NCBI RefSeq assembly: GCF_900323885.1
Contig: NZ_OOHJ01000018.1
Span: forward strand, 2,157,001-2,221,000
Direction: 5' to 3'
DNA: 64,000 nucleotides
DNA from: [Actinomadura] parvosata subsp. kistnae
GTDB lineage: Bacteria; Actinomycetota; Actinomycetes; Streptosporangiales; Streptosporangiaceae
A program made the translations under genes and the position numbers. This document shows positions 42,751 through 49,736 of the stretch, one piece after another; position 1 is the stretch's first letter, and each line of letters opens with the position of its first letter. The notes under the pieces are model-generated. The model did no database searches. It was not told the DNA's origin and worked only from the letters and a program-made list of their open reading frames with translations.

Positions 42751-43014
42751 TCAGGACGCCGGGGGCGGCGGCCAGCCGTAGGGGTCCTCCTCGTCGTGGC
42801 GATCCGCGGTCGCCAGGGTCTCGGGCCGCAGGACGTGGGTGGCGCCGACGATCTCGACGCCCAGCACCTTGCCGTCGCGGTCGACGTCGATGATCACCTC
42901 GCCCCGGAGGTCGTCGTCGTCGACCACCACCTGCCTGACCGCCTCGCCCTTGCCGATGTGGTCGGCCAGGTAGATGTAGGCGACGTCGTTCTCCTCGCCG
43001 TATTCGATCCGCAC
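42751..43014 (-). CDS. DUF2283 protein, candidate immunity/antitoxin
   Basis: An 87-residue protein from GTG 43014 (VRIEYGEENDVAYIYL). The DUF2283 pattern is plain: a strand with YIYLAD, then VVVDDDDLRGEVIIDVDRDGKVLGVEIVGA. The tail is Pro-rich. DUF2283 proteins often sit beside DUF4258 proteins as small gene pairs regarded as toxin-antitoxin modules. Here the upstream gene, 19 bases away on the same strand, ends in a DUF4258-like domain, so this is the natural candidate for neutralising it. It is convergent with the emfourin-like gene (one base between the stops). Confidence 0.8.
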   Translation of the reverse strand: MRIEYGEENDVAYIYLADHIGKGEAVRQVVVDDDDLRGEVIIDVDRDGKVLGVEIVGATHVLRPETLATADRHDEEDPYGWPPPPAS

Positions 43015-43033
43015 GCCAAACCTTCCCGCGCCG

Positions 43034-43948
43034 CTACTTCTTGTTCCTTCTGAACACCGTGACGATCTTGAAGTTGGTGTCACTCCTGATCACCACGACG
43101 TCGTCCTTCTGGTACTCGGACGTCCCGGGGTTCTTGCCGGGTTTCTTGGAGCCCTTCGACAGGGTCTCATCGATCTCGCCCTGGCTGATGTCACGCTGTT
43201 CCTTGCGCTGCTCGGCGTGCCGGCTGTTGAACCCGCGGCCCCCGCCGCCGCCTCCGCCCGCGTTGCCCTTCCTGCGGCCCATCGCGGCCATGCCGTCCTG
43301 CACGGACCGCGGCCCGGCCGGCGTCCTGAGCCCGGCGGGCCGGACGGGGATCCGGCCGCCGGCGCCGGCCAGCGCGGGGGTGCCTCCCGGGCCTCCCGGG
43401 CGGCGCAGGGTGTCCAGGATGCGGCGCATCGGGTCGGTCACCTTCCTGGACAGCGCCGGCGCCAGGACCTTGGCGGTGCCCTCGGACCCCTCCCGCATCG
43501 CCTTCGCCATGGCGTGCCGCACGAGGTACATCCGGGCCGTGGCCGCCGTCGCGCCCACCGCGCCGCCGAAGACCAGCGCCTGCATGACCGACGTCAACCC
43601 GGCCGCGGCCTGCGTGCCGACCGCCACCTTCACCGCGCTGACGACGTTCGCGGTGCCGTCGAGCGCCAGCGGCGCCACGCGCGCGGCGGCGGCGGCCTGG
43701 GCGATGTGGCCGCCGTCCCCGCCGACGCTGCTCCAGTGCTGCGCGAGGACCGTGGCCGAGTCGCCGTGGTAGACCTGCTGCGTCCTGCGGACCGACGCGT
43801 CGGCCTCGGCGCCCACCGGCTCCGACCCGGCCTGCACGACCCGCCAGGCCGTGGCGTCCTTCCTGATCTCGTCCTCGTCGATGTTCGGCCACGGCATGCC
43901 GAGCAGGCTCAGGAATCCGTCCAGCTCGGGCGAGAGCATCAGGCCCAT
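43034..43948 (-). CDS. ESX-type polymorphic toxin: CpnT-like N-terminus, DUF4258-like C-terminal toxin domain
   Basis: A 304-residue protein. Residues 1-100 (LSPELDGFLSLLGMPWPNID, then ATAWRVV, QHWSSVGG) match the helical N-terminal domain of CpnT-like type VII secretion substrates. A hydrophobic Ala/Val/Gly region (about 105-165) follows, then a basic Pro/Gly-rich linker (about 190-240). The last 63 residues read RHAEQRKEQRDISQGEIDE, GTSEYQKDDVVVIRS and IVTVFRRNKK, the pattern of DUF4258, a small RNase-like BECR fold. The start overlaps the EspC-like gene by ten bases. A secreted or contact-delivered RNase toxin is the simplest reading. Confidence 0.75.
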   Translation of the reverse strand: MGLMLSPELDGFLSLLGMPWPNIDEDEIRKDATAWRVVQAGSEPVGAEADASVRRTQQVYHGDSATVLAQHWSSVGGDGGHIAQAAAAARVAPLALDGTANVVSAVKVAVGTQAAAGLTSVMQALVFGGAVGATAATARMYLVRHAMAKAMREGSEGTAKVLAPALSRKVTDPMRRILDTLRRPGGPGGTPALAGAGGRIPVRPAGLRTPAGPRSVQDGMAAMGRRKGNAGGGGGGGRGFNSRHAEQRKEQRDISQGEIDETLSKGSKKPGKNPGTSEYQKDDVVVIRSDTNFKIVTVFRRNKK

Positions 43949-44253
43949 GTGACCCGCCGCGCGTTCTCGGCGTTGACATCCTCCACGGTCCGCGTGTTGG
44001 CCACCACGCCGGCCAGCGCCTCGCCCGTGTGGCCGATCTCGCCGGAGACGCCCGTCAGTGCCATGAGCGACACCTGGTTGCATTCGGCGTACGCGGCCAC
44101 GATCCCCGCGAACAGGCCGTCGTCGGCCCAGGAGGCGACGCTGTCGCCGCGTTCCCACAGCCGCCGCACGGCGGCCTCGTACTCCCCGCTGTGGGCGCCG
44201 ACCCGTTCACTTTCGCGGCCGACCGCGCCCAGCGCGATTTCAAACCCCGTCAT
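43939..44253 (-). CDS. EspC/WXG100-like type VII secretion partner
   Basis: A 104-residue all-helical protein, the size of ESX substrates. It has WERGDSVASWADDGL in the middle where WXG100 proteins have the turn, and a long second helix ending in NAENARRVTW. It resembles DUF2580/EspC members that pair with large type VII effectors. It is the first gene of the toxin cassette and overlaps the toxin gene, consistent with a secreted heterodimer. No ESX core genes are in the window. Confidence 0.65.
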   Translation of the reverse strand: MTGFEIALGAVGRESERVGAHSGEYEAAVRRLWERGDSVASWADDGLFAGIVAAYAECNQVSLMALTGVSGEIGHTGEALAGVVANTRTVEDVNAENARRVTWA

Positions 44254-44378
44254 ACCCGTGCACCATATCGAGCTTTGTCTGACTTATGTGATTCATGAGA
44301 CATACACCTCAACGTCAAGCTGGTCGGGATCTGTCTAGACTGGCGCCGCAGCAAGCCCCTGACAGCCGGAGGTGGACG

Positions 44379-44768
44379 ATGCGGTCACCCGCACCGGAGG
44401 ACGACGCCGAGTACCTGGCCCAGTACCTCGCCGAGAGCCGCCGCGTCCTGCGCGACCTCCAGGCCGCCCGTGCCGCTATGCGGCAGGTGGAGGGCCGGGC
44501 GGAGAGCGACGACGGGCTCATCGAGGCGGCCGCGGCCGGGCAGGGCGTGCTCACCCGGCTGCGCATCGACCCGCGGGCGCTGCGGCTCGGCGAGGCGGCA
44601 CTCGGCCGGGCGGTGACGAAGGTGCTGCGGACCGCGCAGGAGGAGGCCGGGCGCCAGGCGCAGGAGATCGCCGAGCGGGCGGCGGGCAGGAGCGCGTCCC
44701 TGCCGGCGCCGCTGGACGAGACGTTCGTGCGCCAACGGGTCGAGCAAGCGGCCCTCGATCTTCTTTAG
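44379..44768 (+). CDS. YbaB/EbfC-like protein 1
   Basis: A 129-residue protein. The layout is that of the YbaB nucleoid-associated family: an N-terminal helix, a central strand pair (GQGVLTRLRIDPRALRL), then a C-terminal helix (LGRAVTKVLRTAQEEAGRQA). ATG 44379 lies behind GGAGGTGG; an upstream ATG at 44295 has no ribosome site. Divergent from the toxin cassette. Divergent YbaB-like pairs accompany ESX effector loci in many actinomycetes and may act as chaperones or regulators there. Confidence 0.75.
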   Translation: MRSPAPEDDAEYLAQYLAESRRVLRDLQAARAAMRQVEGRAESDDGLIEAAAAGQGVLTRLRIDPRALRLGEAALGRAVTKVLRTAQEEAGRQAQEIAERAAGRSASLPAPLDETFVRQRVEQAALDLL

Positions 44769-44780
44769 CTGGAGGCACAT

Positions 44781-45152
44781 GTGTTCGGGCGGATGGATCC
44801 CGCCGATCTCAGGGACCACGACATCGACGAGGCCGCCGACCGGGGCGAGCGCATGCTGGCCTGGCTGGAGAGCGCCCGCGAGGAGCTCGACAAGGTCATC
44901 GGCACCGGCGAAGGGCCGTCCGGGCAGGTCAAGGCCACGGTCGATGCCAACGGCCTGGTTCTCGACGTCGTCTACGGGCCCCGCGCGCTGCGGCTGAGCA
45001 GCCACGAGCTGGCCGACGAGACGCTGGCCGCGGTGGGCGCGGCGGCGGCCGACGCCGAGCGGCAGACCCACGACCTGATGCGCGAGGCCCTGCCGGGCTA
45101 CGACCCGGCCGCGGCCCAGGCGGAGCTGGAGCGCCTGCTGAGCTTCGAGTAG
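44781..45152 (+). CDS. YbaB/EbfC-like protein 2
   Basis: A 123-residue second YbaB-family protein starting at GTG 44781 with GGAGG five bases before it. Same fold pattern: N-terminal coiled helix (MLAWLESAREELDKVI), central GQVKATVDANGLVLDVVYG, and helix SHELADETLAAVGAAAADAE. It follows gene 1 after 12 bases, so both are co-translated. The clear YbaB core (VKATVDANGLV) is better preserved here than in gene 1. Confidence 0.8.
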   Translation: MFGRMDPADLRDHDIDEAADRGERMLAWLESAREELDKVIGTGEGPSGQVKATVDANGLVLDVVYGPRALRLSSHELADETLAAVGAAAADAERQTHDLMREALPGYDPAAAQAELERLLSFE

Positions 45153-45163
45153 CCGGGCTTCCA

Positions 45164-45206
45164 TCAAATGATTGACCGGGAGGGGGTGACCGAACTACCT
45201 TCGGTC
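45164..45206 (+). promoter_or_regulatory. Leaderless promoter with two inverted repeats before a TetR gene
   Basis: -35 TTGACC (45172-45177), -10 TACCTT (45196-45201), ATG at 45209 seven bases later. TCAA-N4-TTGA (45164-45175) overlaps the -35. GACCGAA-N5-TTCGGTC (45188-45206) overlaps the -10. Both are likely sites for the TetR encoded directly after, a simple autorepression arrangement. Confidence 0.6.
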
Positions 45207-45208
45207 GC

Positions 45209-45829
45209 ATGACCTCCGGCCAGGCGGCCGTGATCCTCAAGGCCGCCACGCAGCTCTTCGCCGCGCTCGGTTACGACGGCACCTCCACGCGCCAGATCGC
45301 CGACGCCGCCGGGCTGAACATCGCGACCGTCAACTACCACGTCGGCGGCAAGCGGGAGCTGTACCTCGCCGTCATGGAGGCCGCCCACCAGGCGGAGAAG
45401 GCTGCCCTGGAGCAGGCGCTGTCCAGGCTGCCCGGCGACGACCCCGTGGCCGCCATCCACCGGCTGGCCGACGACTACCTCGACTTCTGCGTGGACCACC
45501 CCGAGGTGCCCGCGCTGTGGATGCACCGCTGGCTCTCCGACGCCAGTGACATCACCGAGCTGGAGCGCCAGTACGTCCAGCCGCTGCTCGCCGCCGTCAG
45601 CGCCGCGCTGCGCCCCGCCGTCGAGGCCGGCCTGATCGCCGCCGAGACCGACCTCGACTACACCGTCTGGAGCGTCATCTGGACGGTGCACGGCTTCGCC
45701 AAGGGCGGCGTGCTCGACGCCGAGGGCCGCCGCCGCGCGGCCGGCGACCGGGCCGCGCTCCGCCGCTTCCGCGCCCACCTGCACCAGAGCCTGCACCGCA
45801 CGCTCGGCCTGCCCGGCGACTTCCGGTGA
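45209..45829 (+). CDS. TetR/AcrR family regulator of the symporter/PLP operon
   Basis: A 206-residue regulator. HTH at about 10-55 (ATQLFAALGYDGTSTRQIAD, then GLNIATVNYHVGGKRELYL) and a C-terminal CerR/DUF1956-like ligand domain. Its stop overlaps the GTG of the transporter gene (GTGA), so regulator, transporter and enzyme form one transcript under the autoregulated promoter above. The ligand may be the substrate of the two downstream proteins. Confidence 0.92.
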   Translation: MTSGQAAVILKAATQLFAALGYDGTSTRQIADAAGLNIATVNYHVGGKRELYLAVMEAAHQAEKAALEQALSRLPGDDPVAAIHRLADDYLDFCVDHPEVPALWMHRWLSDASDITELERQYVQPLLAAVSAALRPAVEAGLIAAETDLDYTVWSVIWTVHGFAKGGVLDAEGRRRAAGDRAALRRFRAHLHQSLHRTLGLPGDFR

Positions 45830-47136
45830 CGAGCCTGGGCCGGGGCCGCCTCCTCGGCTACGGGATCGGCTCCGTCGGCACCGGCGTGTTCTCCGCGGTG
45901 CCCGGCCTGCTGCTCCTGTACTACCTGACCGACGTGCTCGGCGTGCCCGCCGCCCTGGCGGGCCTCGTGCTGGTGGCGCCCAAGATCTGGGACGTGCTGC
46001 TGAACCCCCTGGTCGGCGCCGCCAGCGACCGCGAGGCCGTGCGCACCGGCCGCAGGACCCGGCTGCTGGGGATCGGCTCGGTGGCGCTGCCGGTGACGTT
46101 CGCGCTGATGTTCGCGGTGCCGGAAGGCGTGTCCGGCGCGGTCTGGGCGGGGGCGGCGTTCCTGCTGGCCGCCACCGCGTTCGCCTGCTTCCAGGTGCCG
46201 TACGTGGCCCTGCCCGCCGAGATGTCGGCCGAGCGGGCCGAGCGGACCCGGATCATGTCGTGGCGGGTGGTGTGCCTGACGGTCGGCATCCTCGTCGCCG
46301 GGGGGCTGGCCCCGGCCGTGGTGGACGTGTCGGGCGGCGGCCGGGCCGGTTACGCCGTGATGGGCGTGACGGTCGGCGCCGTCATGGCGGCGGCGCTGGC
46401 CGGGGCGACGCTGGCGACCCGCTGGGTGCCGTCCAGGCCCGGCCCGCGGCAGCTCGGCCCGGTCGCCGCGTTCCGGCTGGCCAGGGGCAACGTGCCGTTC
46501 TTCGTGCTGCTGGCGGCGTTCGTGACGCAGGCGCTGGCGGTGGCCGTGATGCTGGCGGGCGCGCCGTACGTGGCCTCCTACCGGCTCGGCGACTACGGGC
46601 TGACCTCGGTGATGTTCGTCTGCCTCGTCGGGCCGAGCATGCTGGCCGTGCCCGGGTGGGCCCGGCTGGCCCGCGTCCACGGGCCCGTGCGCTGCTACCT
46701 GGTGGCCTCCGCCGGGTTCTGCGCCGTCGCGGTCGCGCTCATCCCGGCCGTCGCGGCGGGCGGGACCGTGGCGACGCTCGCGCTGACCGCGCTGGCCGGG
46801 GTCTGCTACGCGGCGCTGCAACTGCTGCCGCTGTCACTGCTGCCCGACACCGTGCACGCCGACACCGCCCGCACCGGGCACGCCCAGGCGGGCGCGTTCA
46901 CCGGGTTGTGGACGGCGGGCGAGACGGCCGGCCTGGCGCTCGGCCCCGGCTTGTTCGCGCTGGTGCTGACCGCGTCGGGGTTCGTCTCCGCGCCGGTCGA
47001 CACCCCGGTCGCGCAGCCGGCGGGCGCTCTGACCGGGCTGCTGCTCGGGTTCACGGCGCTGCCCGCCCTGCTCATGCTGATCAGCCTGCCGTTCGTCATC
47101 CGGTACGGGCGGCTCACCACCAAGGAGACCGTGTGA
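45826..47136 (+). CDS. MFS transporter, GPH (glycoside-pentoside-hexuronide) family type
   Basis: A 436-residue 12-helix carrier. GPH hallmarks are visible: LLYYLTDVLGVPAALAG in helix 1, KIWDVLLNPLVGAASDR in the first loop, and PYVALPAEMSAERAERTRI in the central part. Starts at GTG 45826, overlapping the TetR stop; its own stop overlaps the next GTG. In this operon it may move the substrate or product of the PLP enzyme; lysolipid-like or amino-alcohol cargo is as possible as a sugar, since some GPH relatives carry lysophospholipids (MFSD2A/Spns-like in eukaryotes). Confidence 0.88.
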   Translation: MTSLGRGRLLGYGIGSVGTGVFSAVPGLLLLYYLTDVLGVPAALAGLVLVAPKIWDVLLNPLVGAASDREAVRTGRRTRLLGIGSVALPVTFALMFAVPEGVSGAVWAGAAFLLAATAFACFQVPYVALPAEMSAERAERTRIMSWRVVCLTVGILVAGGLAPAVVDVSGGGRAGYAVMGVTVGAVMAAALAGATLATRWVPSRPGPRQLGPVAAFRLARGNVPFFVLLAAFVTQALAVAVMLAGAPYVASYRLGDYGLTSVMFVCLVGPSMLAVPGWARLARVHGPVRCYLVASAGFCAVAVALIPAVAAGGTVATLALTALAGVCYAALQLLPLSLLPDTVHADTARTGHAQAGAFTGLWTAGETAGLALGPGLFALVLTASGFVSAPVDTPVAQPAGALTGLLLGFTALPALLMLISLPFVIRYGRLTTKETV

Positions 47137-48548
47137 ACCTGCCGCCGACCGGCAGAACCACCGAGGACCTGCTCGCCGAGGTGGCCCGGCTCAAGGAGCA
47201 CGACCTGCCCGTGCGCGGCGGCCAGGTGACCGCCTACGTCTACGACACCGGCCGGGCCGGGGTGCACGACGCGGCCACGCGGGCGTACCTGGAGATGCTG
47301 GAGGTCAACTGCCTCGACCCCACCGCGTTCCCCAGCGTGGTGGAGATGGAGCGGCAGGTCGTCGGCGCGGTCGCGGACCTGCTCGGCGGCGGGCACGGCA
47401 TCTTCACCAGCGGCGGCACCGAGTCGATCATGCTGGCCGTGAAGGCCGCCCGCGACCGGGCCGCCCGCCCCCGCCCGAACCTGGTGCTGCCCGTCACCGC
47501 CCACCCCGCCTTCCACAAGGCGGCCCACTACCTGGGCGTCGAGGTCAGGGCCGTGCCGGTGGACCTGGAGACGTACAAGGTGCGGGCCCGCGACGTGGCG
47601 GGCGCGGTGGACGAGGACACGATCCTCGTGGTGGCCTCCGCGCCGTCGTACCCGCAGGGCGTGATCGACCCCATCGAGGAGATCGCGGCGGCGGTGGACG
47701 GCGTGCCGTTCCACGTGGACGCGTGCGTGGGCGGCTGGCTGCTGCCCTGGCTGCGGGAGGCGGGCGCGGACGTGCCGCCGTTCGACCTGTCGGTGCCCGG
47801 GGTGACGTCGATCTCGTGCGACCTGCACAAGTTCGGCTACGCACCCAAGGGCGCCTCGGTGCTGCTGTTCGCCGATCCGGCGATGCGGCGCAAGGCGTAC
47901 TTCGCGTCGGCGGCCTGGCCCGGCTACACGATCATCAACGCGACCGTGCAGAGCTCCAGGTCGGCGGGCCCGCTCGGCGGCGCCTGGGCCACCCTCCAGG
48001 CGCTGGGCCGCGACGGGTACGCCGAGCTGGGCCGGGCCACCCTTGAGGCGACCCGCAGGCTGCGCGAGGGGCTGGCCGCGATCCCGGGGCTGCGGGTGCT
48101 CGGGGAGCCCGAGTCGTCGCTCGTGGCCTTCGAGGGGGCCGGCGTGGACGTGTTCGTGCTGGCCGACGAGGCGCGGGCGCGCGGCTGGTTCCTGCAGCCG
48201 CAGCTCTCCTACGCCGGCATCCCGGCCAACCTGCACATCACCGTCACCGGGGTCACGCTGGCCGGGGTCGAGGCCCTGCTGAAGGTGATCGCGGAGTCGG
48301 CCGAAGCGGCCAGGGAGCGCGGCCCCGTCGTGCTGCCGGACGGGCTGGTCGAGCTGGTGGCCGGGCTGGACCTGGAGGCGATCGACGACGCGGCGTTCGC
48401 GGAGCTGAGCGCGTCGGTGGGCGTGGACCTGCGGCCGGGCGCCGGCCAACCGGAGATGGCGGTGGTCAACACCGTCCTGGACGCGCTGCCCGCGCCCGCC
48501 AGGGAGGCGGTCCTGGTGCGTTTCCTGTCGGTCGTCTACGGCCGCTGA
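47133..48548 (+). CDS. PLP-dependent lyase/decarboxylase, sphingosine-1-phosphate-lyase-like
   Basis: A 471-residue fold-type I PLP enzyme. The PLP-phosphate site is in IFTSGGTESIMLAVKAAR, the ring-stacking His in TAHPAFHKAA, the Asp in VPFHVDACVGGW and the Schiff-base Lys in CDLHKFGYAPKG. The DLHKFGYAPKG and SSRSAGPLGGAW stretches resemble sphingosine-1-phosphate lyases more than glutamate or aromatic decarboxylases. It would split a phosphorylated long-chain base into an aldehyde and phosphoethanolamine, or act on a related amino alcohol phosphate. GTG 47133 overlaps the transporter stop. No N-terminal membrane helix, as in bacterial homologues. Confidence 0.85.
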   Translation: MNLPPTGRTTEDLLAEVARLKEHDLPVRGGQVTAYVYDTGRAGVHDAATRAYLEMLEVNCLDPTAFPSVVEMERQVVGAVADLLGGGHGIFTSGGTESIMLAVKAARDRAARPRPNLVLPVTAHPAFHKAAHYLGVEVRAVPVDLETYKVRARDVAGAVDEDTILVVASAPSYPQGVIDPIEEIAAAVDGVPFHVDACVGGWLLPWLREAGADVPPFDLSVPGVTSISCDLHKFGYAPKGASVLLFADPAMRRKAYFASAAWPGYTIINATVQSSRSAGPLGGAWATLQALGRDGYAELGRATLEATRRLREGLAAIPGLRVLGEPESSLVAFEGAGVDVFVLADEARARGWFLQPQLSYAGIPANLHITVTGVTLAGVEALLKVIAESAEAARERGPVVLPDGLVELVAGLDLEAIDDAAFAELSASVGVDLRPGAGQPEMAVVNTVLDALPAPAREAVLVRFLSVVYGR

Positions 48549-48610
48549 CTCAGGAGGTGTCCTCGGCCGCTGACTCGGGCGGTGTCCTCGGCCGGTGGCT
48601 CAGCCGGTGG
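48541..48610. repeat. 25-bp tandem repeat spanning the stop of the PLP gene
   Basis: Copy 1 (48541-48565) contains the last codon and TGA of the PLP gene; copy 2 (48566-48590) differs at two bases; a diverged partial copy (48591-48610) contains the stop of the convergent sensor kinase. Same type of structure as at 7351 and 20101. Confidence 0.8.
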
Positions 48611-49682
48611 GGAAGGTGGCCTCGACGCGGAAGCCGCCATCGCCCGGCGAGCGGCACACCAGCGTGCCACCGGCCAGCTCCACCCGGGTCCGCAGCTCGG
48701 CCAGGCTCATGCCGGGCCCGGTGGCGGGGACCCAGGCGTCCGGCGAGCCGCCCGTGTTGCGGACCACGATCCGCACCGTGCCGGGCGCGTACCGCACCAG
48801 GACCCGCGCCTCCGCCCCCGGCGCGTGCTTGCGCACGTTGGCCAGGGCCGCCTCGACCACCACGTACGCCGTGCGCCCCACCATGCCGGAGACCGGCGCC
48901 GGCGGCCCGTCCACCACCAGCTCGACGGGCACGCCGTCGCGGGCCGAGTCGATCACCAGGGGCCGCAGGTCGGGCATGGGCAGCCCCAGGTCGAAGCCCT
49001 CGCCGGTGCCGCGCCGCAGCAGCGCCACCATGTGCCGCAGCTCGTCGAGGGTGTCGCAGCCGATCGCCCGGATGTCCTCGGCCGCCGCCCTGGCCCGGTC
49101 GTCACCGGCGGACAGGGCCAGCACGCCGGCCTGCAGCACGATCCGGCTGACGCGGTGGGTGACGACGTCGTGCAGCTCGCCGGCCAGCCTTTCGCGTTCG
49201 ATCCGCTCAGAGCGCTCGGCCAGCTCGGCGCGCAGCCGTTCCCTGACCGCGACATACAGGCCGTACGTGACCGCGATCGCGATCACCGCGCCGCTGCGGC
49301 CGGCCAGCGGGAGCCGGTCGGGCAGGGTCAGCACGGCGAAGGCGATCGCGATCACCGGCATCCAGCGGTGCAGCGGGCGCCGCTCCGCCGCGAACACCAT
49401 CGCGCCGTAGGCGGCGAACGGCGCCGCGGGCGGCCAGAGGAGCGCGTCCGCGGCCGGTGGCGCGATCACGGACGGCGCCACCAGCCCCAGCACGGGCACC
49501 GCGAGCGCCACGCCCGCGCAGATCCACGCCACGGCGAGGGGCGCCCGGCGCATCCACAACAGCGGCAGCGCCCCCGCCGACACGATCACGAGAGTCGCGC
49601 CCGTGTAACCGGTCGGGGGCGTCAGGCCTGCCGCGACCAGGACCGCGACGGCGTCGATCGGTCGCGCGCGGGCACCGTCCAC
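48600..49682 (-). CDS. Sensor histidine kinase (NarL-partner HisKA_3 type), orphan
   Basis: A 360-residue membrane kinase. Four to five hydrophobic segments in the first 150 residues, then the HisKA_3 phosphoacceptor helix (ERLAGELHDVVTHRVSRI) with His near residue 195. The HATPase_c part has the N-box AALANVRKHAPG and a G-box region GPGMSLAELRTRVE. No response regulator gene lies on either side, unlike the pair at 62-63.8 kb. Signal unknown. Confidence 0.9.
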   Translation of the reverse strand: MDGARARPIDAVAVLVAAGLTPPTGYTGATLVIVSAGALPLLWMRRAPLAVAWICAGVALAVPVLGLVAPSVIAPPAADALLWPPAAPFAAYGAMVFAAERRPLHRWMPVIAIAFAVLTLPDRLPLAGRSGAVIAIAVTYGLYVAVRERLRAELAERSERIERERLAGELHDVVTHRVSRIVLQAGVLALSAGDDRARAAAEDIRAIGCDTLDELRHMVALLRRGTGEGFDLGLPMPDLRPLVIDSARDGVPVELVVDGPPAPVSGMVGRTAYVVVEAALANVRKHAPGAEARVLVRYAPGTVRIVVRNTGGSPDAWVPATGPGMSLAELRTRVELAGGTLVCRSPGDGGFRVEATFPTG

Positions 49683-49736
49683 CGCCTCATCGTACGATCA
49701 CCGGGCGTGTCTGCCCATCCCCGGACGGGTAGCCGG

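Noticed and set aside
44295..44378. ATG 44295 as the start of the first YbaB-like gene
   Set aside because: It has no ribosome site, whereas ATG 44379 follows GGAGGTGG and begins the conserved part.
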